From: Deltaproteobacteria bacterium
Lineage (GTDB): Bacteria > JAMCPX01
Assembly: GCA_023382265.1 (NCBI GenBank)
Contig: JAMCPX010000025.1
Coordinates: 1 to 64,000, forward strand
DNA: 64,000 bases
Direction of reading: 5' to 3'
In this document: piece by piece, positions 26,389 to 35,489 of the stretch
How positions within the stretch are numbered: position 1 is the stretch's first letter
How the letters are laid out: each line of letters opens with the position of its first letter
The notes under the pieces: model-generated
Seen by the model: only the letters and a program-made list of their open reading frames with translations
Databases searched by the model: none
Told to the model about the DNA's origin: nothing
Made by a program: the position numbers and the translations under genes

Positions 26389-27356
26389 AACTGGGCTTTT
26401 ATCCTGGGATCAATATACATCAGAGCAATGTCTGAAATCAAATTGCCTATAAGCAGCATTGCAGCACCTATAAGTAAGTCTCCCATGATCAGGAATACAT
26501 CCATTGACATAACAGCTTTTAACAGAAGTGTTCCAAGTCCTTGAAGATTCAGTATCGTTTCAACGAGGGCTGCCCCTCCAAGCAGGCCTGCAAGGTCATA
26601 GCCTGCAAGTGTAACAAAAGGGTTTAACGCATTTTTTAATATATGAATATAGATTATACGTGAACTATTTAATCCCCTTGCTCTTGCGGAAGTAACAAAT
26701 TCGCTATATTTAATCTCTATGATATTTGCTCTTATCAGTCTTATATATGAAGCAATCTGTGGTATTGCCAGTGCTGTTACGGGCATGATCAGATGAATCG
26801 ACCTGTCGTATATCTTATCCTTGATGCTTAAAAGATTATAAAGAGGACTTGTTGTCCCGCCTGTCGGCAGTATGCCGGTTTTAGCTACAAGCAGAAGCAG
26901 GATAAATGCAATCAAGAAGCTCGGCAGTGATATGCCTATATAACTTGCAAAGCTAACGCTTCTGTCAAAATACCCATTTTCTTTTATCCCAGAAATGATC
27001 CCAGCGGGTAATGATATTAGCCAGCTGACAACGATGGTTGTGATTGACAATATAAGTGTATTCAATGCACGCGATGATATAAGACTTAAAACGGATGCGT
27101 GGTAGTATATGCTTATGCCCAGGTTAAAGTGTATTATATTCCATAACCACAATCCATATCTGTAAAGCAAAGGTTTATTAAGCCCATAAGCCTGCTCCAT
27201 CATTTTTATAGTTTTTTCGGAAATATAAGGATTCATTTTTAATGAAGTTAAGATATTACCGGGTGCGAGCGAAATGATAACAAAAGAAATAAATGTTATC
27301 CCGAGTATTTCAGGTAACATTATTAAAAGTCTTTTTATAATAAACTTAAATAACAT
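26385..27356 (-). CDS. Peptide/nickel-type ABC permease (OppB/DppB family)
   Basis: The 323-residue permease has the OppB N-terminus (FIIKRLLIMLPEILGITFISF), six helices and the EAA loop (YSEFVTSARARGLNSSRIIYIHILKNALNPF). It is the first gene of a two-permease operon. ATG at 27356; the upstream side ends in the cspA terminator, so it needs its own promoter in the 150-base gap. The partner genes (substrate-binding protein and OppD/F ATPases) are not in this window. Confidence 0.9.
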   Translation of the reverse strand: MLFKFIIKRLLIMLPEILGITFISFVIISLAPGNILTSLKMNPYISEKTIKMMEQAYGLNKPLLYRYGLWLWNIIHFNLGISIYYHASVLSLISSRALNTLILSITTIVVSWLISLPAGIISGIKENGYFDRSVSFASYIGISLPSFLIAFILLLLVAKTGILPTGGTTSPLYNLLSIKDKIYDRSIHLIMPVTALAIPQIASYIRLIRANIIEIKYSEFVTSARARGLNSSRIIYIHILKNALNPFVTLAGYDLAGLLGGAALVETILNLQGLGTLLLKAVMSMDVFLIMGDLLIGAAMLLIGNLISDIALMYIDPRIKAQL

Positions 27357-27440
27357 GATGTAAAATACAAAATCATGATTTTGTGTTTACTTCAAGTGCT
27401 TAACTCAAAAGATGTGTTTAAAAAAAAGGGAAGGCTGTGA

Positions 27441-27459
27441 AGCAACCGATTGGGTTGCT
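27441..27459. repeat. Small hairpin upstream of oppB-type gene
   Basis: AGCAACC and GGTTGCT form a 7-base stem over a 5-base loop about 85 bases upstream of the permease start on the minus strand. It could sit in the 5' leader; function unknown. Confidence 0.35.
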
Positions 27460-27504
27460 CATTGTACTCTTACATCTCGTTATCACCCATACCGGTTTCG
27501 ACAT

Positions 27505-27532
27505 AAAAAAACCCGGTTCGCGCGAACCGGGT
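27505..27532 (-). terminator. Rho-independent terminator of cold-shock gene
   Basis: A perfect 22-base palindrome at 27511-27532 (ACCCGGTTCG arms) is followed on the minus strand by seven T residues. It lies 26 bases after the stop codon. Confidence 0.9.
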
Positions 27533-27558
27533 AGAGCAAAAAAAAGATGCCTATCTAT

Positions 27559-27759
27559 TTAGGCTTTTGTAACTTTTGCAGCTTGTGGACCCTTAGGACC
27601 CGCAACAACCTCAAAGTTTACACGATCTTCTGCCTTTAGAGTTTTGTATCCATCTCCTTGGACTTCTGAATAATGAACAAATATATCCTGTCCATTATCC
27701 TGTTCAATAAAACCGTAGCCTTTTGCATTATTGAACCACTTTACTTTTCCTGTTGGCAT
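27559..27759 (-). CDS. cspA: Cold-shock domain protein
   Basis: The 66-residue single CSD protein has RNP1 (KGYGFIE) and RNP2 (DIFVHYS), the nucleic-acid-binding aromatic patch of CspA-family RNA chaperones. It begins GKVKWFNNAKGYG as is typical. It is monocistronic, with a near-consensus sigma-70 promoter about 55 bases upstream and a strong terminator downstream. The leader is short, unlike the long cold-structured leader of E. coli cspA. Confidence 0.97.
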   Translation of the reverse strand: MPTGKVKWFNNAKGYGFIEQDNGQDIFVHYSEVQGDGYKTLKAEDRVNFEVVAGPKGPQAAKVTKA

Positions 27760-27810
27760 TTAAAACCTTTCTCCTTTCACTTCATACTTAAACCGTATAG
27801 AAGTATTATA

Positions 27811-27839
27811 ACTATAAGAGCTTAGTATTGAATTGTCAA
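27811..27839 (-). promoter_or_regulatory. Sigma-70 promoter of cspA
   Basis: On the minus strand, a perfect -35 TTGACA (27839-27834) is separated by exactly 17 bases from TATAGT (27816-27811). Transcription would start near 27804, giving a leader of about 45 bases. Confidence 0.75.
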
Positions 27840-27880
27840 CTGTTATTTTAAGTCTTGCCCAAATCTAATGCATTTTTAGG

Positions 27881-28357
27881 TTAAGCATGTTGTGCTTTAC
27901 GGAGAAGACGTTCTTTCTGGCGTTTTTCTGCCTGCTCCCAACGTTCATGTTCTCTACCTGTTTCAAGGATCAGTCGCGGCACCTCTACAGGCCGACGATT
28001 CTTACTGTCGAGTGCAACATACACAAGATATGCCTGATTTGTTATCCTGAGCCTGCCTGTTAAGATTTCCTCTGCCTCAACAATAACCTCTGTTTCCATT
28101 GACGTCCTGCCGACGTAGGTAAGCCTTGCCCTGAATGTGACAAGGTCACCAATATGTACGGGTTCAAGGAAAGTAAGAGAATCAACCGCCACCGTTACTG
28201 CCGGATATCTTGCATGTCGTGTAGCACACATTCCCCCTGCCTCATCTATAAGTTTCATCAGTACTCCGCCATGTATGTTACCAAGGTTATTGGCATGTTC
28301 CGGCTGCATAAGCTGGCTTAACACAACCTCTGACTCACTGATCCTTTTTGCTTCCAT
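27881..28357 (-). CDS. Hotdog-fold acyl-CoA thioesterase
   Basis: The 158-residue protein belongs to the YciA/BACH-like thioesterases. It has NLGNIHGGVLMKLIDEAGG with the catalytic Asp/Asn segment, VDSLTFLEPVHIGD and a hydrophobic beta strand SMETEVIVEAEE. The basic C-terminal tail (EKRQKERLLRK) is an extension. Such enzymes hydrolyse acyl-CoAs in the cytosol. It is divergent from pst and a separate unit from cspA. Confidence 0.9.
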   Translation of the reverse strand: MEAKRISESEVVLSQLMQPEHANNLGNIHGGVLMKLIDEAGGMCATRHARYPAVTVAVDSLTFLEPVHIGDLVTFRARLTYVGRTSMETEVIVEAEEILTGRLRITNQAYLVYVALDSKNRRPVEVPRLILETGREHERWEQAEKRQKERLLRKAQHA

Positions 28358-28838
28358 ATAATTATCCTTTTTTAATCCTTTAACTCGATTCTATTAAGAT
28401 AATAACAATTTTATTTTGTTAACCCGAAAAATGCAATAGGAAAGTTTTTTCATTCACTCGACCCTGCGATCCACCTAAGATATATAGGTTTTTTGTTATA
28501 AATGATGCTCAAGACCTCTGTAAGTTTATATACATGCACTTTGTGTTTCTTTTTTCTAATATTCGGAGAATACCTTTATTTGACGAAGGGTTATTGTTCA
28601 TTACAAAAACCCCCCTATTTTTAAATGCATTTTTTGGGTTAATCAATTTCTACCTTCATCGGTCAGCAATACCTTTTAAAGTCCAAGCCCGTTCTATTTT
28701 AAAAAGATTTAAATTATTTGATATTTCATGTACTTCGAGGGGATTTATTTTTTGAGTCGTGTTACAGACATGTAAAATCCGTGTAACACAAAATTTACTT
28801 GTATAAGTAATCGCATAGAATTATCCTTCTTAAGTATT
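28358..28838. other. Divergent intergenic region with pst promoter
   Basis: This 480-base gap separates the thioesterase from pstC. Its right end holds the Pho box described separately. The middle (about 28520-28760) has no intact gene. The minus strand there has coding-like stretches in two frames without a start, such as one ending IERAWTLKGIADR, possibly a decayed gene. A 73-codon plus-strand frame (28534-28755) has no ribosome site and no motif. Confidence 0.4.
28760..28807 (+). promoter_or_regulatory. Three-unit Pho box and -10 of the pst operon
   Basis: TGTTACA at 28760, TGTAAAA at 28771 and TGTAACA at 28782 are 7-base repeats with 4-base spacers, an exact 11-base period as in PhoB-binding Pho boxes. 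TATAAG at 28802-28807 is a suitable -10; TAGAAT at 28816 is an alternative. The pstC ATG is at 28839. Confidence 0.75.
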
Positions 28839-29744
28839 ATGAAAACAAGAATAGGTGATCATTTTATAAAATATGTCTCCCTGGGTTTTTCTTGTTTAAT
28901 ACTTTTAATCCTTGTAGGTATAGCTTATGAACTTGTAGCAGGTTCGAGAGCTTCTATAGAGCAGTTCGGCTGGAAATTTTTAATCACTTCCACGTGGGAT
29001 CCCGTTAACAGGGTATTTGGAGCATTTCCATTTATATATGGGACAGTGGTATCTTCGGTCATAGCATTGATTATAGCTTTACCGGTAAGTCTTGGGATTT
29101 CTATATTTTTATCAGAACTTTCACCTCCACAACTTCGTATCTATGGATCACTAATGGTTGAACTGCTCGCGGCAATACCAAGCATAATTTATGGATTATG
29201 GGGACTGTTTGTGATGGTCCCGTTCCTTCAAATTTATGTTGAGCCGTTTCTCGGTAGATATCTAGGTTTTATGCCATTGTTGTTTAAAGGCTATCCTCTC
29301 GGGGTTGGAATGCTGGCAGGCGGACTCATTCTATCGATTATGATTATTCCAACAATAGCATCAATTTCGAGAGACATTTTAAATTCTGTTCCTACAATAT
29401 ATAAAGAAGCAGGGCTGGGTCTTGGCATGACGAGATGGGAGGTTATTTCAAAAATAAGCATTCCATATTCGAAATCGGGCATAATAGGTGCGGTCATGCT
29501 TGGGCTTGGAAGGGCACTTGGAGAAACAATGGCTGTTACAATGGTCATAGGGAATTCTCCAAACATTTCAGCCTCTTTGTTCGCACCTTCCTATACGATA
29601 GCAAGTGTGATAGCAAATGAATTTACAGAAGCCACATACAAGCTATACATATCATCACTTATAGAGCTTGGACTAATACTCCTTGTAATATCAATGATAT
29701 TCAATGCAATTGCAAAACTGCTTGTTAAAAGAGACTCAATATAA
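28839..29744 (+). CDS. pstC: Phosphate ABC transporter permease PstC
   Basis: The 301-residue inner-membrane permease has six helices, the N-terminal GWKFLITSTWDP segment and the cytosolic loop YKEAGLGLGMTRWEVISKI that docks the ATPase. GRALGETMAVTMVIGN is the PstC family hallmark. It is the first gene of the pst operon. With PstA it forms the channel for phosphate delivered by PstS, whose gene lies 16 kb away. Confidence 0.97.
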   Translation: MKTRIGDHFIKYVSLGFSCLILLILVGIAYELVAGSRASIEQFGWKFLITSTWDPVNRVFGAFPFIYGTVVSSVIALIIALPVSLGISIFLSELSPPQLRIYGSLMVELLAAIPSIIYGLWGLFVMVPFLQIYVEPFLGRYLGFMPLLFKGYPLGVGMLAGGLILSIMIIPTIASISRDILNSVPTIYKEAGLGLGMTRWEVISKISIPYSKSGIIGAVMLGLGRALGETMAVTMVIGNSPNISASLFAPSYTIASVIANEFTEATYKLYISSLIELGLILLVISMIFNAIAKLLVKRDSI

Positions 29745-29758
29745 TGAGATGACGCAAG

Positions 29759-30604
29759 ATGGAATCCCTTGTTTATATAAAAAGAAAAACCGTTAATAAT
29801 ACGATGCTTGTCCTTTCGTATATATCTGCATTGTTAGGGTTTATTATTCTTCTGCTTATACTTATTTACACTATCATTAAAGGTGCAAACGCTATTAATC
29901 TCGATTTCTTTATAAAGTTACCAAAACCCACAGGTGAGGCGGGCGGAGGTATTGCGAATGCCATTATAGGAACATTTATAGTGGTAGGCATAGCTTCTAT
30001 AATAGCTGTACCTATCGGCATCATGTCGGGTATATATCTTTCCGAATTTGGGAAAAACAGGTTCGCTGGGTTTGTAAGATATATGACAGACATCATGAAC
30101 GGTATTCCATCAATAATAGCAGGCATTGCGGTCTACGTGTTTATTGTTGTTCCAATGCATGAATTCTCAGCACTATCCGGTGGCATTGCCTTATCCATTC
30201 TTATGATCCCTGTAATCACAAGGACTTCAGAAGAATTAATAAAAATGGTACCCGACACTATAAAAGAAGCAGCTCTCGCTCTTGGTATCCCCAAATGGAA
30301 GGTAATCATTTTTATAGTATTGCGTACAGCTTCGGTAGGTATTATAACAGGAATAATGCTTGCCGTGGCAAGGGTTGGCGGCGAAACAGCCCCGCTTTTG
30401 TTCACTGCCTTTAATAACCCGTTTATGAGCTTCAGGCTTGATCAGCCGATCGCAACAATGACGGTTCTTATATATAATTATGCATCTTCCCCTTATTTGG
30501 ACTGGAACCGGATTGCATGGGGTAGTGCATTTGTTCTTATTATGGGTGTGCTTATTGTCAATATACTTGCAAAGATGTTTACAAAAAAGAGTTATTCGTT
30601 ATAA
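29759..30604 (+). CDS. pstA: Phosphate ABC transporter permease PstA
   Basis: The 281-residue permease has six helices, the family motif [13 protein letters not shown], docking loop [16 protein letters not shown] and the C-terminal [15 protein letters not shown]. It follows pstC by 14 bases and precedes pstB by 11. It is the second half of the phosphate channel. Confidence 0.97.
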   Translation: MESLVYIKRKTVNNTMLVLSYISALLGFIILLLILIYTIIKGANAINLDFFIKLPKPTGEAGGGIANAIIGTFIVVGIASIIAVPIGIMSGIYLSEFGKNRFAGFVRYMTDIMNGIPSIIAGIAVYVFIVVPMHEFSALSGGIALSILMIPVITRTSEELIKMVPDTIKEAALALGIPKWKVIIFIVLRTASVGIITGIMLAVARVGGETAPLLFTAFNNPFMSFRLDQPIATMTVLIYNYASSPYLDWNRIAWGSAFVLIMGVLIVNILAKMFTKKSYSL

Positions 30605-30615
30605 GGTGTATCACT

Positions 30616-31374
30616 ATGGCCAAGAAATTACTTATAGAGGATCTGAATGCATGGTATGGCAGTGTTCAGGCTTTAAAAGCTATAAACATAGAGATAGAAG
30701 AAAATAGTGTTACAGCAGTGATAGGTCCATCTGGATGCGGTAAAAGCACATTTGTTAGATGTCTGAATAGGATCCACGAGATAGTAAATAATGCCAGAGT
30801 AAGCGGAAAGGTTATACTTGATGGAAACGATATTTACGGCAATTCGAGTGATCCGGTTTTAATAAGACGTAGAATCGGAATGGTGTTTCAGAAACCGAAT
30901 CCATTCCCAACTATGAATATATTTGATAATGTTGCTGCGGGATTAAAAATGAATGGTATAAAAGATAAAAGGTTACTTGCGGATACTGTTGAAAAGAGCC
31001 TGAGGAAATCGGCACTATGGGATGAAGTCAAGGATAAGCTTTATAAATCTTCAATGGCTTTGTCGGGGGGACAACAGCAGAGACTATGCATAGCCAGAAC
31101 CATTGCAATAGAGCCTGAAGTTATACTTATGGATGAACCTGCTTCATCACTTGACCCTATTTCTACATCACGTATAGAAGAGCTGATGCAGCAATTAAAA
31201 GATAAATATACTATTGTAATCGTTACTCATAACATGCAGCAGGCCGCAAGGGTATCCGATTACACGGGATTTTTTTTGCTTGGGGAATTGATTGAGTTTA
31301 ATAAAACCTCTGATATTTTTACAAACCCAAAAGATAAAAGGACAGAGGATTATATTACAGGAAGGTTTGGTTAA
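30616..31374 (+). CDS. pstB: Phosphate ABC transporter ATPase PstB
   Basis: The 252-residue ATPase has Walker [10 protein letters not shown], signature [16 protein letters not shown], Walker [14 protein letters not shown] and switch histidine [13 protein letters not shown], the last being PstB-typical. It energises phosphate import by PstSCA and takes part in phosphate signalling with PhoU. Confidence 0.98.
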   Translation: MAKKLLIEDLNAWYGSVQALKAINIEIEENSVTAVIGPSGCGKSTFVRCLNRIHEIVNNARVSGKVILDGNDIYGNSSDPVLIRRRIGMVFQKPNPFPTMNIFDNVAAGLKMNGIKDKRLLADTVEKSLRKSALWDEVKDKLYKSSMALSGGQQQRLCIARTIAIEPEVILMDEPASSLDPISTSRIEELMQQLKDKYTIVIVTHNMQQAARVSDYTGFFLLGELIEFNKTSDIFTNPKDKRTEDYITGRFG

Positions 31375-31386
31375 TAAGGAGCAGAG

Positions 31387-32049
31387 ATGGAAAGAAGATT
31401 TGATGAAGAACTAAAAGAATTATCAGGTATGCTGATTGAGATGGGAAGTCTTGCTCAAACCATGATACATAAATCTATTAAGGCACTCGTTGACAGGGAC
31501 AGAGCGGTATTAAAAGAGGTATATACACTGGAGGAAACTGTAAACAGAATGCATATTGAGATAGACGACTTTTGTCTGAAACTTCTTGCGCTTCGCCAAC
31601 CTCAAGCAGGAGACCTGCGCATGGTTACGGCAGCAATAAAGATCAACACGGATCTCGAGAGGCTCGGGGATCAGGCGGTAAACATAGCGCAGCGTACGGA
31701 ATCCCTGCTTGAAAGGCCGGCAATAAAACCGCTTGTTGATATCCCAAGGGAATCCACCATAGCTCAAAAGATGGTAAGCGACAGCCTTGACGCGTTTGTA
31801 AAAAAAGATGTCAGTCTTGCAGAAGATGTCCTGACAAGAGATGATACAATAGATGATATCAACAATCAGATATTCAGAGAATTGCTTACATACATGATGA
31901 GTGATCCAACAACTATACCAACCGCTATTGATCTAATATTTGTATCAAAAAATCTTGAACGAATAGCCGATCATGCAACAAACATAGCAGAGGATGTTAT
32001 ATTTATGGTTGTTGGTAAGGACATCAGGCATCACATGAATATAAAGTGA
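31387..32049 (+). CDS. phoU: Phosphate signalling protein PhoU
   Basis: The 220-residue protein is two PhoU three-helix bundles, each with the metal-binding motif: TDLERLGDQAVNIA in the first and KNLERIADHATNIAED in the second. PhoU couples Pst activity to the PhoR/PhoB kinase pair and limits phosphate uptake. No phoR or phoB gene is in the operon. Its stop overlaps the next gene. Confidence 0.97.
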   Translation: MERRFDEELKELSGMLIEMGSLAQTMIHKSIKALVDRDRAVLKEVYTLEETVNRMHIEIDDFCLKLLALRQPQAGDLRMVTAAIKINTDLERLGDQAVNIAQRTESLLERPAIKPLVDIPRESTIAQKMVSDSLDAFVKKDVSLAEDVLTRDDTIDDINNQIFRELLTYMMSDPTTIPTAIDLIFVSKNLERIADHATNIAEDVIFMVVGKDIRHHMNIK

Positions 32050-32816
32050 AAATGAATACAAAAGGCTTTGACATAAAAAAACTTTTTGACAAAATGCGAC
32101 CTTTAGCATACTCCGTCATGTTTTTATTGCTTCTGATGAGCGGATGTACATCGCAGCAGATTAAAAAAGAACCTGGTGCAAAAGGTTTATACGATAAAGC
32201 TCTTGGAGAAATGAAAGGTGGAGTTTTTGGCCCAGACTATGAAGAGATAAGACAAACTCTAAATCAAATTGTAGACAACTATCCTTACTCAACTTATGCG
32301 CCTCTTGCACAATTGAGAATTGCAGACACATACTTTAAACAAAGCAGATACCTCGAGTCTGCTGAAGCCTACAATCATTTCATAAAAATGTATCCAAACG
32401 ATAAAGAGGTTCCTTATGCGGTATTTAAGGAAGGTAAATCCTATCTTGAAAATCAAAAAACATGGTTATTCCGCACTATACCTTATGATATAGATGAAAC
32501 GGGTATTTATAATGCACTTGATGAGTTTAATTATATAGTTAATTACTACCCTTCTTCCAAATATTTCAAAGATGCACAAAGGTACGCAAAATTATGTAAT
32601 TATACCCTTGCCAGGCATGATTTGTACATTGCTGATTTTTATATAGCTCACGACCATTATGAAGCTGCAATAGATAGATTAAAAGAGATACCCGAATTAT
32701 ACCCCACCAGTGGTCTGGTTGAACAGGCACTAAAAAAGCTTGCTTATCTTTATAAAAAGATAAACTCCCTTCAGGAATATAATAAGACCGTGAAATTATT
32801 AAAACAAAATCATTGA
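32046..32816 (+). CDS. bamD: Outer-membrane assembly lipoprotein, BamD family
   Basis: The 256-residue lipoprotein has a signal peptide ending in the lipobox LMSGC, then about five TPR-like repeats matching the BamD/YfiO fold (YPYSTYAPLAQLRIADTYFK, FIKMYPNDKEVPYAVFKEG, IVNYYPSSKYFKDAQ). BamD works with BamA to insert outer-membrane proteins. It starts at GTG 32046, overlapping phoU by four bases; an ATG at 32052 is an alternative. Co-translation with phoU places an envelope assembly gene under the Pho promoter, unless an internal promoter exists. Confidence 0.85.
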   Translation: MKMNTKGFDIKKLFDKMRPLAYSVMFLLLLMSGCTSQQIKKEPGAKGLYDKALGEMKGGVFGPDYEEIRQTLNQIVDNYPYSTYAPLAQLRIADTYFKQSRYLESAEAYNHFIKMYPNDKEVPYAVFKEGKSYLENQKTWLFRTIPYDIDETGIYNALDEFNYIVNYYPSSKYFKDAQRYAKLCNYTLARHDLYIADFYIAHDHYEAAIDRLKEIPELYPTSGLVEQALKKLAYLYKKINSLQEYNKTVKLLKQNH

Positions 32817-32955
32817 CACTATAATAAACGCGTTTTACCCGGAGTTGCAACCGATCAAGGATATTACTGCCAGAGGCTGGTTGTTCTATTTGACCTTGAA
32901 GAGAACGAATCGTGATAAGATTTACTTGTACGGTGCATTTTTATCGGGCTTACTA

Positions 32956-33768
32956 TTATTTCGAGAACCCGAGTACATCAAACATGTTATAAAGTGCCGG
33001 AGGCCTACCGACAATCCATTTGGCGGCACGGACAGCACCTTGGGCAAGATTTTCTCTACTTGAAGACCTGTGTGTTATTTCAAGCCTTTCCCCGGTCCCT
33101 ATGAACATGACCGTATGTTCACCGGCAACATCACCACCCCTTAGTGTCTGTATTCCAATCTCGCCCTTTTGTCTTGCTCCGGTATTTCCGGACCTTGCGT
33201 ATCTTGCGGTATCCTTAAATGACTTGTCTCTTGCCCATGCTATCAATTCACCGAACTTTATTGCTGTACCGCTTGGTGCGTCAACCTTGTTTCTGTGATG
33301 TAATTCAAAAATTTCAGCATCATATGCATCGTCAAGCGTTTTTGCCGATAATTCAACAAGCTTGAAAGCGAGATTTACAAGCACGCTCATATTGGGTGAT
33401 AATAGTACAGGTATGATATTTGCTGTTTTATGGATTGTTTCCATCTCACTCTGTGAAAAACCGGTTGTTCCTATCACCGTAGCTATGCTTTTTATCTTTG
33501 CGTATTCGATAAGCTTCATTGTAGATTCAGGGCTTGAAAAATCTATAAAACAATCTATGCTGCTATTGATCTTGCCGGGGTCATCTACGATATTTGAGGT
33601 AGATTTCGCTTCCATGGTATTGTTATCCTGTGAGAGGAGAGATGGATGTCCTTTTCTTTCAATCCCCCCTGCAACATCAAATGAAGTGTCATTGAATAAG
33701 AGTTTCAGCACCTGCATGCCCATTCTACCCATTGCCCCATTTACTGCAACAGAGATGGGTTTATTCAT
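32956..33768 (-). CDS. dapB: 4-hydroxy-tetrahydrodipicolinate reductase
   Basis: The 270-residue reductase has the N-terminal nucleotide loop NGAMGRMGMQVL and the substrate block ELHHRNKVDAPSGTA with the catalytic histidine and lysine. It performs the second step of the lysine/diaminopimelate branch. It overlaps dapA by 8 bases and is the last gene of the lysine operon. Confidence 0.97.
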   Translation of the reverse strand: MNKPISVAVNGAMGRMGMQVLKLLFNDTSFDVAGGIERKGHPSLLSQDNNTMEAKSTSNIVDDPGKINSSIDCFIDFSSPESTMKLIEYAKIKSIATVIGTTGFSQSEMETIHKTANIIPVLLSPNMSVLVNLAFKLVELSAKTLDDAYDAEIFELHHRNKVDAPSGTAIKFGELIAWARDKSFKDTARYARSGNTGARQKGEIGIQTLRGGDVAGEHTVMFIGTGERLEITHRSSSRENLAQGAVRAAKWIVGRPPALYNMFDVLGFSK

Positions 33769-34651
33769 TTTTTAAGCCCGCTTCTGTCATAACATTTTTT
33801 AGCTTGCTCATGCCTGCTTCCGATAGTGGAGTCAAAGGCAGTCTTATCTCTTTGGAAATCCAGCCCATAAGGAATGCCGCTGCTTTTACAGGTATGGGAT
33901 TCGTTTCCATAAACATTGCATTGTGCAGCTTCCATAATGCGAGATTAAGCTTTGCGGCTTTTTGCAGGTTTCCTTCTTCAAAGGCATTAAACATCTCAAC
34001 AATTTTTTCAGGCACTATATTGGATGTTACTGAAATAACGCCCTTTGCTCCAATAGCCATAGCCGGCAATGCAGTAAAATCGTCACCGGAAAGGACGATA
34101 AAATCTTTCCTGCATAGCTTTATAACATCTGTTACCTGCTGTACCGAGCCTGTTGCCTCTTTTATCCCAATTATATTTTTTATCTCTGATAATTTTGCAA
34201 CCGTCTCGGGAAGCATATTCACACTTGTTCTACCGGGCACGTTGTAGAGTATTATTGGTATGTCAACTGCTTCTGAAACAGCTTTAAAGTGTTCATATAA
34301 GCCATTCTGAGTTGGTTTATTATAGTAAGGTGTTATTAAAAGCGCTGCATCAGCCCCTGATTTTTCAGCATGTTTTGTAAGTTCTATAGCCTCTTTTGTG
34401 TTGTTTGAACCGGTGCCTGCTATGACAATGGTTTTATGATCAGCTATTTCGATTGTATAATCAATGAGCATTTCATGTTCTTCAATATCAAGTGTAGCGG
34501 ACTCACCTGTTGTGCCGCAGGGGGCGATGCCTTGAATACCAGCTTTTATCTGCAGTTCAACAAGTTTTTTGTATGCCTGTTTATCAATCTCATTATTTTT
34601 AAAAGGGGTAATAATTGCAGTTATTACACCTTTAATTGCATTATATATCAT
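33761..34651 (-). CDS. dapA: 4-hydroxy-tetrahydrodipicolinate synthase
   Basis: The 296-residue TIM-barrel aldolase has CGTTGESATLD, YNVPGRTSVNM with the catalytic tyrosine, and the Schiff-base lysine in IIGIKEATGS. It condenses pyruvate with aspartate semialdehyde, the first committed step to diaminopimelate. Four-base overlap with dapF upstream. Confidence 0.98.
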   Translation of the reverse strand: MIYNAIKGVITAIITPFKNNEIDKQAYKKLVELQIKAGIQGIAPCGTTGESATLDIEEHEMLIDYTIEIADHKTIVIAGTGSNNTKEAIELTKHAEKSGADAALLITPYYNKPTQNGLYEHFKAVSEAVDIPIILYNVPGRTSVNMLPETVAKLSEIKNIIGIKEATGSVQQVTDVIKLCRKDFIVLSGDDFTALPAMAIGAKGVISVTSNIVPEKIVEMFNAFEEGNLQKAAKLNLALWKLHNAMFMETNPIPVKAAAFLMGWISKEIRLPLTPLSEAGMSKLKNVMTEAGLKNE

Positions 34652-35475
34652 ACATCAATCTCTCCTTTAAAGACTTCTTCGGCAGGACCGGTAAGATAGA
34701 TACGGTTATCCTTAGCCCATTCAAGTTCAAGATCCCCGCCACGAAGGTGTATTAGAACCTTTTGCTTGCTTTTATTATTCAACACCCCTGCTACAGCAGC
34801 AGCGCTTGCACCGGTTCCGCAGCTTAAGGTCTCGCCGCTTCCTCGTTCCCAAACGCGCATTTTCAGCTCTGAATCATTGATCTTTTCTACAAACTCCACA
34901 TTTGTTTTTTTGGGGAAGAGTTTGTGATTTTCGATGGCAGGACCATACTTGTGAACATTAAATTTATCAACATGATCGACAAATATAACTGTGTGAGGAT
35001 TCCCCATTGAGATACACGTGATCTTGAATTCCGTATCTTCTACTTTGAGATTCCTGTTTATGACCCTTCCGCTGAGTTTCATTGGAATTTGTTTCGCATC
35101 AAATGAAGGTTCACCCATATCAACCTTTATATTGTTGTGAATGATTGCGGGTTTCTTAATACCCGCAAGTGTTTCTATTGTAAGCTCCTCCTTTTTTGTA
35201 TATCCATGCGTTACAAGGTATTTTGCAACACATCTTATGCCGTTCCCGCACATCTCGACCTCTTCACCATCCGCATTGAATATTCGCATTCTGAAATCTG
35301 CTGTCCTGGATGGAAGTACCATCAAAAGCTGATCAGCTCCTATTGAGAATGCCGGAGTGCACAACCATTTTATTTCCTCTGTTGTTAGTTTTTCTTCTTT
35401 TTTGATAGCATCGATGAGTATAAAATGATTCCCGGTGCCCTGCATCTTTGTAAACTTTATTGTCTTTTTAGCCAT
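34648..35475 (-). CDS. dapF: Diaminopimelate epimerase
   Basis: The 275-residue cofactor-independent epimerase has both catalytic cysteines, in EMCGNGIRC and LSCGTGASA. It converts LL- to meso-diaminopimelate, used for both lysine and peptidoglycan. It lies 14 bases after lysA. Confidence 0.98.
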   Translation of the reverse strand: MAKKTIKFTKMQGTGNHFILIDAIKKEEKLTTEEIKWLCTPAFSIGADQLLMVLPSRTADFRMRIFNADGEEVEMCGNGIRCVAKYLVTHGYTKKEELTIETLAGIKKPAIIHNNIKVDMGEPSFDAKQIPMKLSGRVINRNLKVEDTEFKITCISMGNPHTVIFVDHVDKFNVHKYGPAIENHKLFPKKTNVEFVEKINDSELKMRVWERGSGETLSCGTGASAAAVAGVLNNKSKQKVLIHLRGGDLELEWAKDNRIYLTGPAEEVFKGEIDV

Positions 35476-35489
35476 TTATTACTCCTCTT

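Noticed and set aside
28534-28755. 73-codon plus-strand frame before pstC
   Set aside because: No ribosome site or motif; codons are AT-rich noise and the end meets the Pho box.
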